Positions 56,464 to 64,000 of a stretch of 64,000 bases of DNA are shown piece by piece; position 1 is the stretch's first letter; every line of letters starts with the position of its first letter. This stretch comes from Ostrinia nubilalis (lineage: Eukaryota > Arthropoda > Insecta > Lepidoptera > Crambidae), in the NCBI RefSeq assembly GCF_963855985.1, contig NC_087111.1, forward strand, positions 8,809,001-8,873,000. Direction: 5' to 3'. A program made the position numbers and the translations under genes. The notes below the pieces were generated by a model that saw nothing but the letters and a program-made list of their open reading frames with translations, searched no databases and was not told where the DNA came from.

Positions 56464-56779
56464 CAGGGATGTTATGGATATCCGAAATAAAAAAATATCC
56501 GAAACCGTAACCGTAACGATTCAAAAGTTTCGGATAATTTCGGATGTAGGCAGTTTAAATTATTTTTTGTATAGCATTTATGTAAAGGCATAACAGCCTG
56601 ATTTACCTTTATAAGTATTGCAAATTGCATTCTAAAGCAAAGATATCCGTAACCGTAACCGAAACTTTCAGATATCCGAAATAAAAACGTATCCGTAACC
56701 GTAACCGAAACCGGTATAATATTATTCCTATATCCGTAACCGTATCCATAACCGAAACTACATATCCATAACATCTCTA
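56464..56779. mobile_element. Repeat C: non-autonomous hAT, 8-bp TSD
   Basis: The 316-bp element is flanked by GTTCACAC at 56456-56463 and 56780-56787. Its ends CAGGGATGTTATGGATAT and, inverted, TAGAGATGTTATGGATAT are TIRs. The interior repeats CCGTAACCGTAACCG on both arms, which makes a misleading Gly-Tyr repeat frame on the minus strand. Confidence 0.88.
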
Positions 56780-56787
56780 GTTCACAC

Positions 56788-57473
56788 ATTGTCAGAGTCG
56801 ATGATGCTTGCCTGCCAAGTGCCATGGACAATAACATAAAAAACTAGTCGTTATTGTTATGACTATGGTAATACTATGTAAAAACCTTGATCTTTCAGAA
56901 AAATAAAGAATCAACAAAATTGATTGACAATTCTTGAACATAACGACGCATAAATTGAAAAAGTCAATATTACAAATGAGTATTTTCAGGATTCCAAACA
57001 AACACATTTATTTTTAGACCCTTTCAAACAAATAAATAATTTTTCAAATCAGTCCAAGCGTCATCGAATATTGAGGAACATACTTACATACCTAGATAAT
57101 AAAATATTTGGCCAAATTGAGAACCCCTCCTTTTGACGTCATGATGTGGCCACAGCCTTATAGTACCTTCGCGATTGCATTATTGACAAAAGGGAAGCTT
57201 TATGGTTTCCATCCATCCCTACAGAACCCTGAAAAGGTTTTTTATGGGCGTCTATAATTCATGTTTTGGGGTTCGATCCGATAATAAATCTGTCCGTCCG
57301 TGGATTGGCTGACAAACGCATGTTGACTTAGATTGGGCAGTTAAACATGTGGTATTATCACAGAACATTTTATTTGTGATAGAGATCGCAATAGTGCCAT
57401 TTCTATTCGGTGTTTCTTTTTAAGTATGTTTCGTGTGATAGTACAATAAAGTAATAAGAATAACTGGTCCAAT
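56788..57473. other. Intergenic, nothing recognised
   Basis: No gene or named repeat identified. Confidence 0.4.
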
Positions 57474-57482
57474 TATTGGGTC

Positions 57483-57867
57483 ATCATCATCATTTCAGCC
57501 ACAGGACGTCCACTGCTGAACATAGGCCTCACCTAATGATTTCCATATAGACCAGTGGGTAGCGGCCTGCATTCAGCGTCTTTCGCTACCTTTATGAGGT
57601 CGTTTGTCCACCTTGTAATCACAACTCATCGCTTGCCTCTCTAACTGACGCATCTGAAATTTTTTTTCGAAACTGAGTTATCTACACCATCTTAATCAAT
57701 TTCGCAAGACGAATCGATCTGTCTATCGCCTGAAAATTTTGCAAAATGTCAGTTACGTCAGTTAGAGGCAAGGCAAGCGACGAACTGCGACTGGACGTCC
57801 CACGCTGCGTTTTCCGGTACATGGCTTCCTCCAGAACCTTGCTGCTCTATCGACCGTCAGAAATTCA
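57483..57867 (-). mobile_element. RTE insertion, 9-bp TSD, itself interrupted
   Basis: The RTE 3' end in antisense is flanked by TATTGGGTC at 57474-57482 and 57868-57876. The RTE sequence is split between CCACCTTG (about 57618) and TGGACGTCCCACGCTGCG (about 57792). Confidence 0.85.
57619..57791. repeat. Small foldback element nested in the RTE
   Basis: CATCGCTTGCCTCTCTAACT at the left is inverted at the right as AGTTAGAGGCAAGGCAAGCG. It is absent from the other RTE copies at this position. Confidence 0.65.
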
Positions 57868-57876
57868 TATTGGGTC

Positions 57877-58431
57877 ACAACACAATTTTCTTAAATCACA
57901 GGCTTAAAAAAATATCAAGTGTACTTAAGTTTAAATTAAATCGAGTTTTCAGTTGTGTAATGCCTGATGTACAAAACCAAATATTATCTTCCTTGTCTTG
58001 CATGAAAATAAAACAAATTTTCGTTTTTTCTTTACAAAAATTTTCTTTTTGGGAAGATTAAATTACACTGAGTAGTTTTCCGGCGGTGGCCTTTTAAAAG
58101 GCTCCATTTCGTTTGTCGTAGCTTGGAATCAGCTAAAGTAGCTTCAGTAGTTACCTAGTGTTTTAAAGCCCGCCTTCCAGTGTCAGCGATGCTTTATCGA
58201 AGTACCTACATAAAGTTAAATGAAGAATTTCCGGTTTATGCCAACTGGAAGCGAAACAATTTATAGCACGTGCATTTTTTTATTACGAATGTTTGGATGG
58301 ACATGTTCGTTCGGAAGAACGACGCTAAAAACTTATATTCAATTTCCAGATCGAAATATTGAGTGAATTTCAATATTTCGACTAATGTAAGTACCTTTAT
58401 CTAAGTTATATTACTTGATTGAAGGCCGTTG
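57877..58431. other. Intergenic, nothing recognised
   Basis: A 63-codon frame at 57870-58061 has no domain. Confidence 0.4.
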
Positions 58432-58490
58432 TGAAAATCCTTGGCCTTTGTCCAGCTGTGGACTTCATTTGGCTGAAACGAACGCACAAA
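58432..58490 (+). mobile_element. RTE 3'-end fragment
   Basis: CCTTTGTCCAGCTGTGGACT, TCATTTGGCTGAAACGAACG. It belongs to the same subfamily as the full-length RTE. Confidence 0.78.
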
Positions 58491-58517
58491 TAAACTTCCA
58501 ATAATTACTTGATACTC

Positions 58518-58975
58518 TTGACTTACTTGACTTATGGTCCTTGTCCCCTAGATGGGGCAGAAGGCGTCCACAACAGTCCTCCATCGCGTTCGGTCTTGAG
58601 CTATGTGTTTGATCTCGCTCCAAGTCTTGCCGATCTTCTTCGCCTCGTCTGCCACAGTGCGCCGCCAAGTTTGCTTGGGGCGACCACGTTTGCGTTTTCC
58701 TTGGGGGTTCCAATCCAGAGCCTGCTTGGGGATGTGATCGGGATCCCTTCGGAGAGTGTGGCCAATCCAGTTCCACTTGCGGCGCTTGATCTGCTGGTCG
58801 ATCGGAATTTCGTGGCAGCGTTCCAATAGCTCGACGTTGGAGATTTTCTCAGGCCAGTATATGCCGAGAATTCGGCGAAGGCAGCGGTTGACGAAGACCT
58901 GCAGCTGGTGCGAGATGACCTTGGTGACCTTCCACGTTTCACACCCATAGAGTAGCACGGATTTAACTTGATACT
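58518..58975 (-). mobile_element. 5'-truncated LINE, 11-bp TSD (second family)
   Basis: ACTTGATACTC flanks the insertion at 58507-58517 and 58976-58986. In sense it encodes the C-terminus of a non-LTR ORF after the RT domain (LLYGCETWKV, INRCLRRILG-type NRCLRRILGIYW, RRKWNWIGHTLRRD, DRTRWRTVVDA). It then ends in AAGTCAAGTAAGTCAA. The C-terminal frame (about 58548-58975) is open. A diverged copy is at 32558-32822. Confidence 0.88.
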
Positions 58976-59256
58976 CTAACCCCCCAATATTACTGGACAA
59001 CAAGCCTTACGCGTCTAGTTTAGTCGCAAGATAAAATAAAGGCTTCGCAAACATGACCTCTATTGCATTGTATAAAGTTACCTGAGTCTGCCCATCCACT
59101 AAATAAGCCCTATCACGTAAACAACAAGGTTTACTATAGTAAAACTGGAATATTATCAGCGATGTCCATTTGCATACTAGTCCAGATGGTGGATAAAATA
59201 AAACTACTGTAAATAATGTGGATTAACCAAGAAACAGCTTCGAGTTTTTTTAAACA

Positions 59257-59694
59257 ACTAAAATAGAGAAACACGGGTCTCAACGCGTCATATAATAAAA
59301 GAAAGTCGCGTTAGTTACACCACTTATAACTCAAGAACGGCTGAACCGATTTAGCTGAAAATTGTCAGGGAGGTAGTTTAGAGCCAGGAGAAGGACATAG
59401 GATACTTTTTATCCCGTTCGAAATAAAAAAAAAGTCTGCTTATTTATTGCCATTAAGGCGGAACAAAGTTCGCCGGGTCAGCTAGTTTTTTATATAAGTT
59501 TGTCCATTATGTACTCACGTCTTGACGTTTCGGTTGCTACGCTGTAGCCGTGGTCACAAGCAGACTGGCTTCTTGACTTGACCACCTGAGACTGACCACG
59601 GCTACAGCATAGCAGCCGAATAGTCAAGCCGTGAGTACATAATGTAACATATAAAAAATGTCGCGTTGAGACCCGTGTTTCTCGATTTTAGTTG
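59257..59694. mobile_element. MITE-5 foldback element with nested Helitron
   Basis: The left arm AAATAGAGAAACACGGGTCT and right arm AGACCCGTGTTTCTCGATTT are inverse. Inner arms share GTACTCACGTCTTGACGTTT and GACCACGGCTACAGC. The left arm is interrupted by the Helitron at 59288-59485. Confidence 0.75.
59288..59485 (+). mobile_element. Non-autonomous Lep1-type Helitron
   Basis: It starts TCATATAATAAAAGAAAGTC and carries AACTCAAGAACGGCTGAACC. It ends with the hairpin GGCGGAAC/GTTCGCC followed by GGGTCAGCTAG and a flanking T. CTAG after a short 3' hairpin is the Helitron end, and the sequence type is widespread in Lepidoptera. The exact 5' base is uncertain. Confidence 0.85.
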
Positions 59695-59984
59695 AAATGG
59701 AAAGCAAAAGTTTAATTTTTTTATATACAGGGTGTCCCAAAAAGTAGTGTCAAGCAGAAGCCCAGTTATAGAGCATCACTAGGGCTACTCGAATCACCGC
59801 GACTTTTGGTAGTTTTCGAGTTATGATTTTTTTTACAACATACAGGATTTTTAGTTTATATTCGTGTTATGGATGTAAATACTTCTGAATCAGCTAGGCC
59901 TAGTATTCATCTAATAATAACAAAAAATCAGGCATGTAACTTGACTATTCGCGCCACAGTGACCAAAAAAGCGCCTAAGCACAA
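59695..59984. other. Intergenic, transposon-end-like motif
   Basis: ACAGGGTGTCCCAAAAAGT near 59728 is a common outer end of insect DNA elements. I find no matching second end. Confidence 0.4.
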
Positions 59985-60103
59985 AAATAAGCTTGTGTTA
60001 CGAGTGGGCTCACCAGAATAGTCGAGCGGGCGGTGGGATTCGAACCCGCGTTCCTCCGATCTCGAGTCGGCCAGTCCGACCCTAGACCGTTCGGCTATCG
60101 TGG
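59985..60103 (-). mobile_element. tRNA-derived SINE-like element, copy 3
   Basis: Inverse of 17534, with the cleanest head: in sense CCACGATAGCCGAACGGTC, CTCGAGATCGGAGGAACGC and GGGTTCGAATCCCACC. The pairing ends are kept. The body is shorter than in the other two copies. Confidence 0.75.
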
Positions 60104-60450
60104 CTATTAAATTAATTATGCTTATTTCTTAGTTTGAAGATATTTTAAGGTTAACTTTATTTTAAGCTTTTGAAATGTAGAAGCATTTGGAAGTCAATTT
60201 CCAAACTATATTCTGAGCAACTGCATTACTTTAACATACCATTAGTTTTGAGTTCGAAACTGAAAACCGTAAATCCGTCCTCGGTTTCGAACTAAACGTG
60301 GATCGTTATTCGAAGTATCACATTCGAAGTTTGGAGACCTAATAGCAACTGTTATAGCGATTAAATCGCAATTGGAATCGCTATTGAAGTAAAGAATTTA
60401 AAACATTCGCTTTAAAGGTCATAGTCCCACTATTCCCATGGATATAGTAA
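60104..60450. other. Intergenic, nothing recognised
   Basis: No ORF or repeat identified. Confidence 0.4.
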
Positions 60451-60543
60451 ATTAAAGTGACTCCAATGTTAACAAATAATATGAATTTTGTTTTCATAGG
60501 GGTCACTTAAAAATTTGTGATTTATTGTGAAAACGGGCATTAG
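60451..60543. repeat. MITE-2 copy, left end lost
   Basis: The right arm GGGGTCACTTAAAAATTTG and TTTATTGTGAAAACGGGCAT is present. The left arm is only partly recognisable. Confidence 0.6.
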
Positions 60544-60566
60544 GCAACTAAAGCTAAGGGATTAAT

Positions 60567-60694
60567 ATGCGACTGCGTAAAAAAATTACAGATTGTACAG
60601 CGTCCCTAGCGGATACTTTCAAGAACTAAAATTTTCATAAATTCTTTGACGCACTCGCTAGCGACGACGTTCAATGCAAACTCGCACAAGCCCC
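60567..60694. repeat. MITE-4 copy, left end truncated
   Basis: GATTGTACAGCGTCCCTAGC core and right end CAAACTCGCACAAGCCC. Confidence 0.65.
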
Positions 60695-60786
60695 CAGAAC
60701 CCATTTGGCGTGGGGAGGGTACGCCAAATCCTCTACATATAACTTTTGAAACATCAAATAAATTAAAACTCTGGTAAATAGGCAAG

Positions 60787-61005
60787 GGCACATAGCTCGT
60801 AGAGCTAATGGCCGCTGGGGCAAGAAAGTTCTTGAGTGGCGACCACGAACCGGAAGACGTGGCGTGGGCAGGTCACCCACTAGGTGGACCGACGATCTGG
60901 TGAAGGTCACGGGAGGTGCGAGCGGCGCAGGACCGGTCTTTGTGGAAATCCTTGGGGGAGGCCTTTGTTCAGCAGTGGACGTCTTTCGGCTGAAACGAAC
61001 GAACG
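60787..61005 (+). mobile_element. 5'-truncated RTE insertion, 11-bp TSD
   Basis: Same subfamily as the full-length element (GAGTGGCGACCACGAACCGG, GGCTGAAACGAACGAACG). AAATAGGCAAG flanks it at 60776-60786 and 61006-61016. Confidence 0.9.
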
Positions 61006-61016
61006 AAATAGGCAAG

Positions 61017-61632
61017 AAAGAGTGAGACGACCCGATGATGATTATGATAGAAACATAACAATGCAACAACTACCTAACTGAGTATTTGAGTTGAATAGCT
61101 TTACGAGACATACAGTGAACAGTCCATGTCTCAAACCCATTTCAAGAACTACCATTTACCGACTAAACTAATATGATAGAGCCAAAACACCATTATTCTA
61201 TAAAAAAGTCGACATAGGTCCCTCGGTCCGATCGCTGGATATAGAGGTTTAACCTAGAATAACTGGCGTGGATTCGAAGAGTTATTTTAGATCTGCTTTA
61301 TCGAGAGAGCGTAGTATCCAGATTTATTTGATGGAAAGAATTGTCGAAAAAGAGTGAAAAATGTGACAATTGATTGTACTGTGAGCATATTTTGAAGTTT
61401 GGAGAATACTAAGCATAATGTATGTATGTATAGGTCTTGCGCTTAATTCAGTTAGTATGGGAGTGACACGGGAGAATTGACATTGACATATTATGACGTG
61501 ACAGAGCATACAAATCTGTAGCATTATTCACGTAACAAAACTTCAACGACAACAAAACACTGAGTTGCGATCCTATCGATTAATTGTTCTATCAAAATGA
61601 CCCTTGTGAATACGGATTTATAGATGACCCAC
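61017..61632. other. Intergenic, nothing recognised
   Basis: No gene or named repeat identified. Confidence 0.4.
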
Positions 61633-61790
61633 GCTGAACTGTCCCGCCAAACTCAATGACAGGGGGGCGCTACCATCGTTCAACTATATGATTTCCAGCA
61701 TGGCAAAAATCGGAACCAGTGATCCGGTATTGACGGTGGCGCCCCACTGTCAATGTCATGCATAGGACAGTTCAGTATTTTGGAACTATA
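61633..61790. repeat. Short TIR element
   Basis: CGCTGAACTGTCC and AATGACAGGGGGGCGCTACC at the left are inverted at the right as GGTGGCGCCCCACTGTCA and GGACAGTTCAG. Confidence 0.65.
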
Positions 61791-61994
61791 GAACTGTTTT
61801 TCAATGGGACGACTTCTGAACGTCAGCGAGATCTTGACTGTCAAAATACGTGAATTAGGCCACTGAGGCATAATCTGAAGTCCTGCTCACGTTTCACGTC
61901 TCAAAGAACCCTCCCGTTTAAATAAATAAAGGGAAAGGAAAAAATATCGATTCTTATCCTTAACTTATAGTTGCTCTTCCTTTCTCTACTTATT

Positions 61995-62140
61995 TTATTC
62001 TGAGCAACATGAGTTTTCAATGATAGTTGAACTTTCCCCTGGGACAAACTTGACCTTCACTGGTTGTTTATTAAGAGGTCAAGCTGTAGATTCCACAAGA
62101 TTTTCAGGGGTGGGAACAAAAGGTGGGATTAGTCATTTAA
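61995..62140 (+). repeat. Repeat D copy, intergenic
   Basis: GATAGTTGAACTTTCCCCTG, TTGACCTTCACTGGTTG, TCAAGCTGTAGATTCC and GGTGGGATTAGTC. It is the fourth copy and the only one not in an intron of a recognised gene. Confidence 0.65.
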
Positions 62141-63039
62141 ACCTTAATTTTGTTTGCATTTTCTAATTTTCTCCTTCATTATTCCGAGACACGTTGTGGC
62201 TTATAAGATGGATTATTTTGACTGCACTCTGTAGAAAATATTATTTCGAGAACGAGAAGAAACAGGATTAAAGGGTTAAGCTTAAAGCCAATAGCTTAAG
62301 TTATTGGGATGACAATGTCTTCACAATTTAATCCAAGATAACCAATTATCGGATTATGGTACTAAGTAGTTGAAACTATTAAAATTTGTGCATTGGGAGA
62401 TATTTTTCAAAAAATCTGTATTTTAGTTTTGACAACAAATGGAAAATGGGATGGAAGAAAAAACGTATGCAAAGTGGGGCAATAAATAATTACAATCCAC
62501 ACAGAATTTTGTAGTATCAATGTCAATAAGGGACAATATTTATATCGTTTTAATGTAGGCAACAATAATTTTCAAATATTTTTTAAAATTTTGTCTCTCG
62601 TTTGGGTATCAAACACTTTTGATAGAGAGAATTTATTAAGATGCATATTCAAAATAGTCAAAGTGTGTCTAAGCCTGACATTTCCAATCTAAAATCTAAT
62701 TCTTCCTTGTCTGTGAATGCAATCTTCTTAATGCCTTTGTTCAAATGATATCCATCCAATGGAGTCACAATAAACTCAGCTTGAGTAAGCCCACTCATTT
62801 TATTGTGAGTGCCAGATTGACTGTTAGAAATTTTCCATCGTCATTATAATAATAAAATATGACCCTCGTAAACAGCGACTTAGGGATTAACAATTATTAT
62901 TATTATTTATTATTACATTATTTAGCCATTGCATCTTTGATTTAAATACTATTACTTAGCATGGAAGAAGCTTTCTATTGTTGGCTTTACTGCTTGCCTT
63001 ATTTTTAACCTGTTAAAACCTGTTTTGACGGACCAGATC
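62141..63039. other. Intergenic, nothing recognised
   Basis: AT-rich. I searched for an exon that might follow the repeat D copy at 61995 and found none convincing. Confidence 0.4.
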
Positions 63040-63360
63040 AAGGCCGCAACTAAGGCTGAGTTGCACCATCTTACTTTATTTTTGACAAACTTCAAAAAAG
63101 TGTCAAATTCCATACCAAAACCACCGGTTATCGTCAAAGTTACGGTCAAAATTAGGTGGTACAACTTAGCTTAAGTATTCGGTTAGCGAAAGTGCCCGGA
63201 AAGCTGCAGTCCGCGAGGAATGGCGCCGTATTGCGAGGAACATCACTCATCGTGATTCACAATGATGACCACGACCACTCTGATAAGAGTGTACCGACTA
63301 AAAAGAAGAACTTGTTTTGAGACAAATAAATATTTTCTATTTCTATTTCTATATTTTTTT
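63040..63360 (+). mobile_element. LINE 3' remnant with nested MITE-1
   Basis: 63174-63240 reads ARKAAVREEWRRIARNIT in one frame, the kind of C-terminus found in LINE ORFs. It is followed by a 3' UTR ending in (TATTTC)n near 63345. GACCAGATCAAGGCCGCAAC before the MITE appears to belong to the same frame. Confidence 0.4.
63051..63173 (-). repeat. MITE-1 copy
   Basis: Inverted copy from TAAGGCTGAGTTGCACCATC to GTGGTACAACTTAGCTTA, apparently inserted in LINE coding sequence. Confidence 0.8.
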
Positions 63361-63374
63361 ACGCTGTCTTTGGC

Positions 63375-63623
63375 TTGTCACGTCCAGCTTCTGCACGCGA
63401 CTTTTCGCATGACGTCACTCCACGTTGTAGGGCAATTGAGGACATCCAACACTATGCTTGCCGCTTGTTACATCAAGAATACTTTTTATCAAATAAAGAG
63501 CGCCGGGTCCCGTACGTAGTGGCGAAGGTCGATTTAGCGAAGTACGTTTTAGAGAAAAACACTCATGGTGGTACGCTGGAGCGAAAGGCTACTGAAGCGA
63601 AACACTTCCAGCCGAAAGAGTAA
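63375..63623 (+). CDS. Unidentified 82-aa ORF, possibly an LTR-element C-terminus
   Basis: The frame runs from a Met at 63375 to a stop at 63621-63623. It could be open further upstream as part of something longer. VPYVVAKVDLAKYVLEKN followed by GGTLERKATEAKHFQPK vaguely resembles the short domain after integrase in gypsy-type polyproteins. An AATAAA-containing AT-rich stretch follows. No splice sites, catalytic motif or second copy are seen. The call is weak and an unrelated host exon is possible. Confidence 0.25.
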   Translation: MSRPASARDFSHDVTPRCRAIEDIQHYACRLLHQEYFLSNKERRVPYVVAKVDLAKYVLEKNTHGGTLERKATEAKHFQPKE

Positions 63624-63777
63624 TTTTGACGACCTAGAAGAGCTTCATTTTGATTTATATGAAATGTATAATTATATAAATTAAATTGTTAATAATAATA
63701 AAAAAACAAAAACATATTTTGACTCGGTTACTTTACTATGTACGAAATCACATGTTATTTTCATAAAATTTAAATGT

Positions 63778-63994
63778 TAGGGTAAGGTGGGGCACAATGT
63801 TACACGGGGTACAATATTACAATGCATATTTCTCCGTCCCTTTCTATTAATTGTATGATGTTGGTATACACGTTTGTCAAGCTCATAAGAGCTGCTGAAC
63901 TGAGCCGCTGAACATCATACAACTAATAGAAAAGGACGGAGAAATATGCATTGTAACATTGTACCCCGTGTAACATTGTGCCCCACCTTACCTA
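63778..63994. repeat. MITE with long near-perfect TIRs
   Basis: GTAAGGTGGGGCACAATGTT at the left and AACATTGTGCCCCACCTTAC at the right continue inward, through GCATATTTCTCCGTCC, to arms of about 80 bp. TA at 63778-63779 and 63993-63994 would fit a mariner-type target site. Confidence 0.82.
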
Positions 63995-64000
63995 CTAAAT

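Noticed and set aside
56472..56837. Gly-Tyr repeat protein on the minus strand
   Set aside because: It is the translation of CCGTAACCG repeats in a hAT MITE, and the same block occurs at 11029.

Overview
The window is nuclear DNA from an insect, almost certainly a moth or butterfly (Lepidoptera). The evidence is spliced genes with GT-AG introns, a Lep1-type Helitron, RTE retroposons with ATGATG tails, tRNA-derived SINEs, a tyramine-type amine receptor and a Tret1-like sugar transporter. It is AT-rich and gene-poor, and most recognisable sequence is transposable-element debris. I cannot name the species from sequence alone.

Three host genes lie on the + strand. (1) A biogenic-amine GPCR of the tyramine-receptor type has its last three coding exons at 12247-12475, 12941-13127 and 15223-15801. 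They cover TM3 to TM7, and the exons for TM1-TM2 are not in the window. (2) A single-exon secreted protein of 368 aa (18086-19192) has three cysteine repeats and a C-terminal domain resembling DNA/RNA non-specific endonucleases, with Tyr at the expected catalytic His. (3) A Tret1-like MFS sugar transporter has eight coding exons between 21468 and 26516 (458 aa). Its last residues and stop codon come from a 48-bp RTE insertion. These genes share strand and neighbourhood but show no sign of acting in one pathway.

Layout: 1-12 kb holds a complete RTE retrotransposon (2894-6071, intact 991-aa ORF, 10-bp target duplication), hairpin-type repeats, MITEs and a truncated LINE. 12-27 kb holds the three genes, with a 938-bp non-autonomous piggyBac-like element between the second and third. 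27-45 kb has no recognised host gene and holds MITEs, RTE fragments, a 222-bp tandem duplication and SINEs. 45.4-46.7 kb is a decayed maT-type mariner. 47.7-53.4 kb is a 177-bp satellite array split by a copia element (48508-52914, 201-bp LTRs, frame-broken gag-pol) and by a 208-bp hAT MITE. 53-64 kb is again intergenic, with a LINE fragment, a nested Helitron, a SINE and MITEs.

Recurring families named below: MITE-1 (ten copies, about 120 bp, starting TAAGGCTGAGTTGCACC), MITE-2 (ends TGCCCGTTTTCACCATCA), MITE-3 (ends CGCCCGTATTCACAAAC), MITE-4 (ends GGGCTTAGTGTGAGTTTA), MITE-5 (ends with ACACGGGTCT), repeat A (ends GCGGGCGGCCGC), repeat C (ATCCGTAACCG, a hAT), repeat D (GACAGTT...CGGTGGGAA), repeat E and LINE tail F. 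Family names are mine. Boundaries are by eye. Target-site duplications (TSDs) are quoted where I could read them on both sides.
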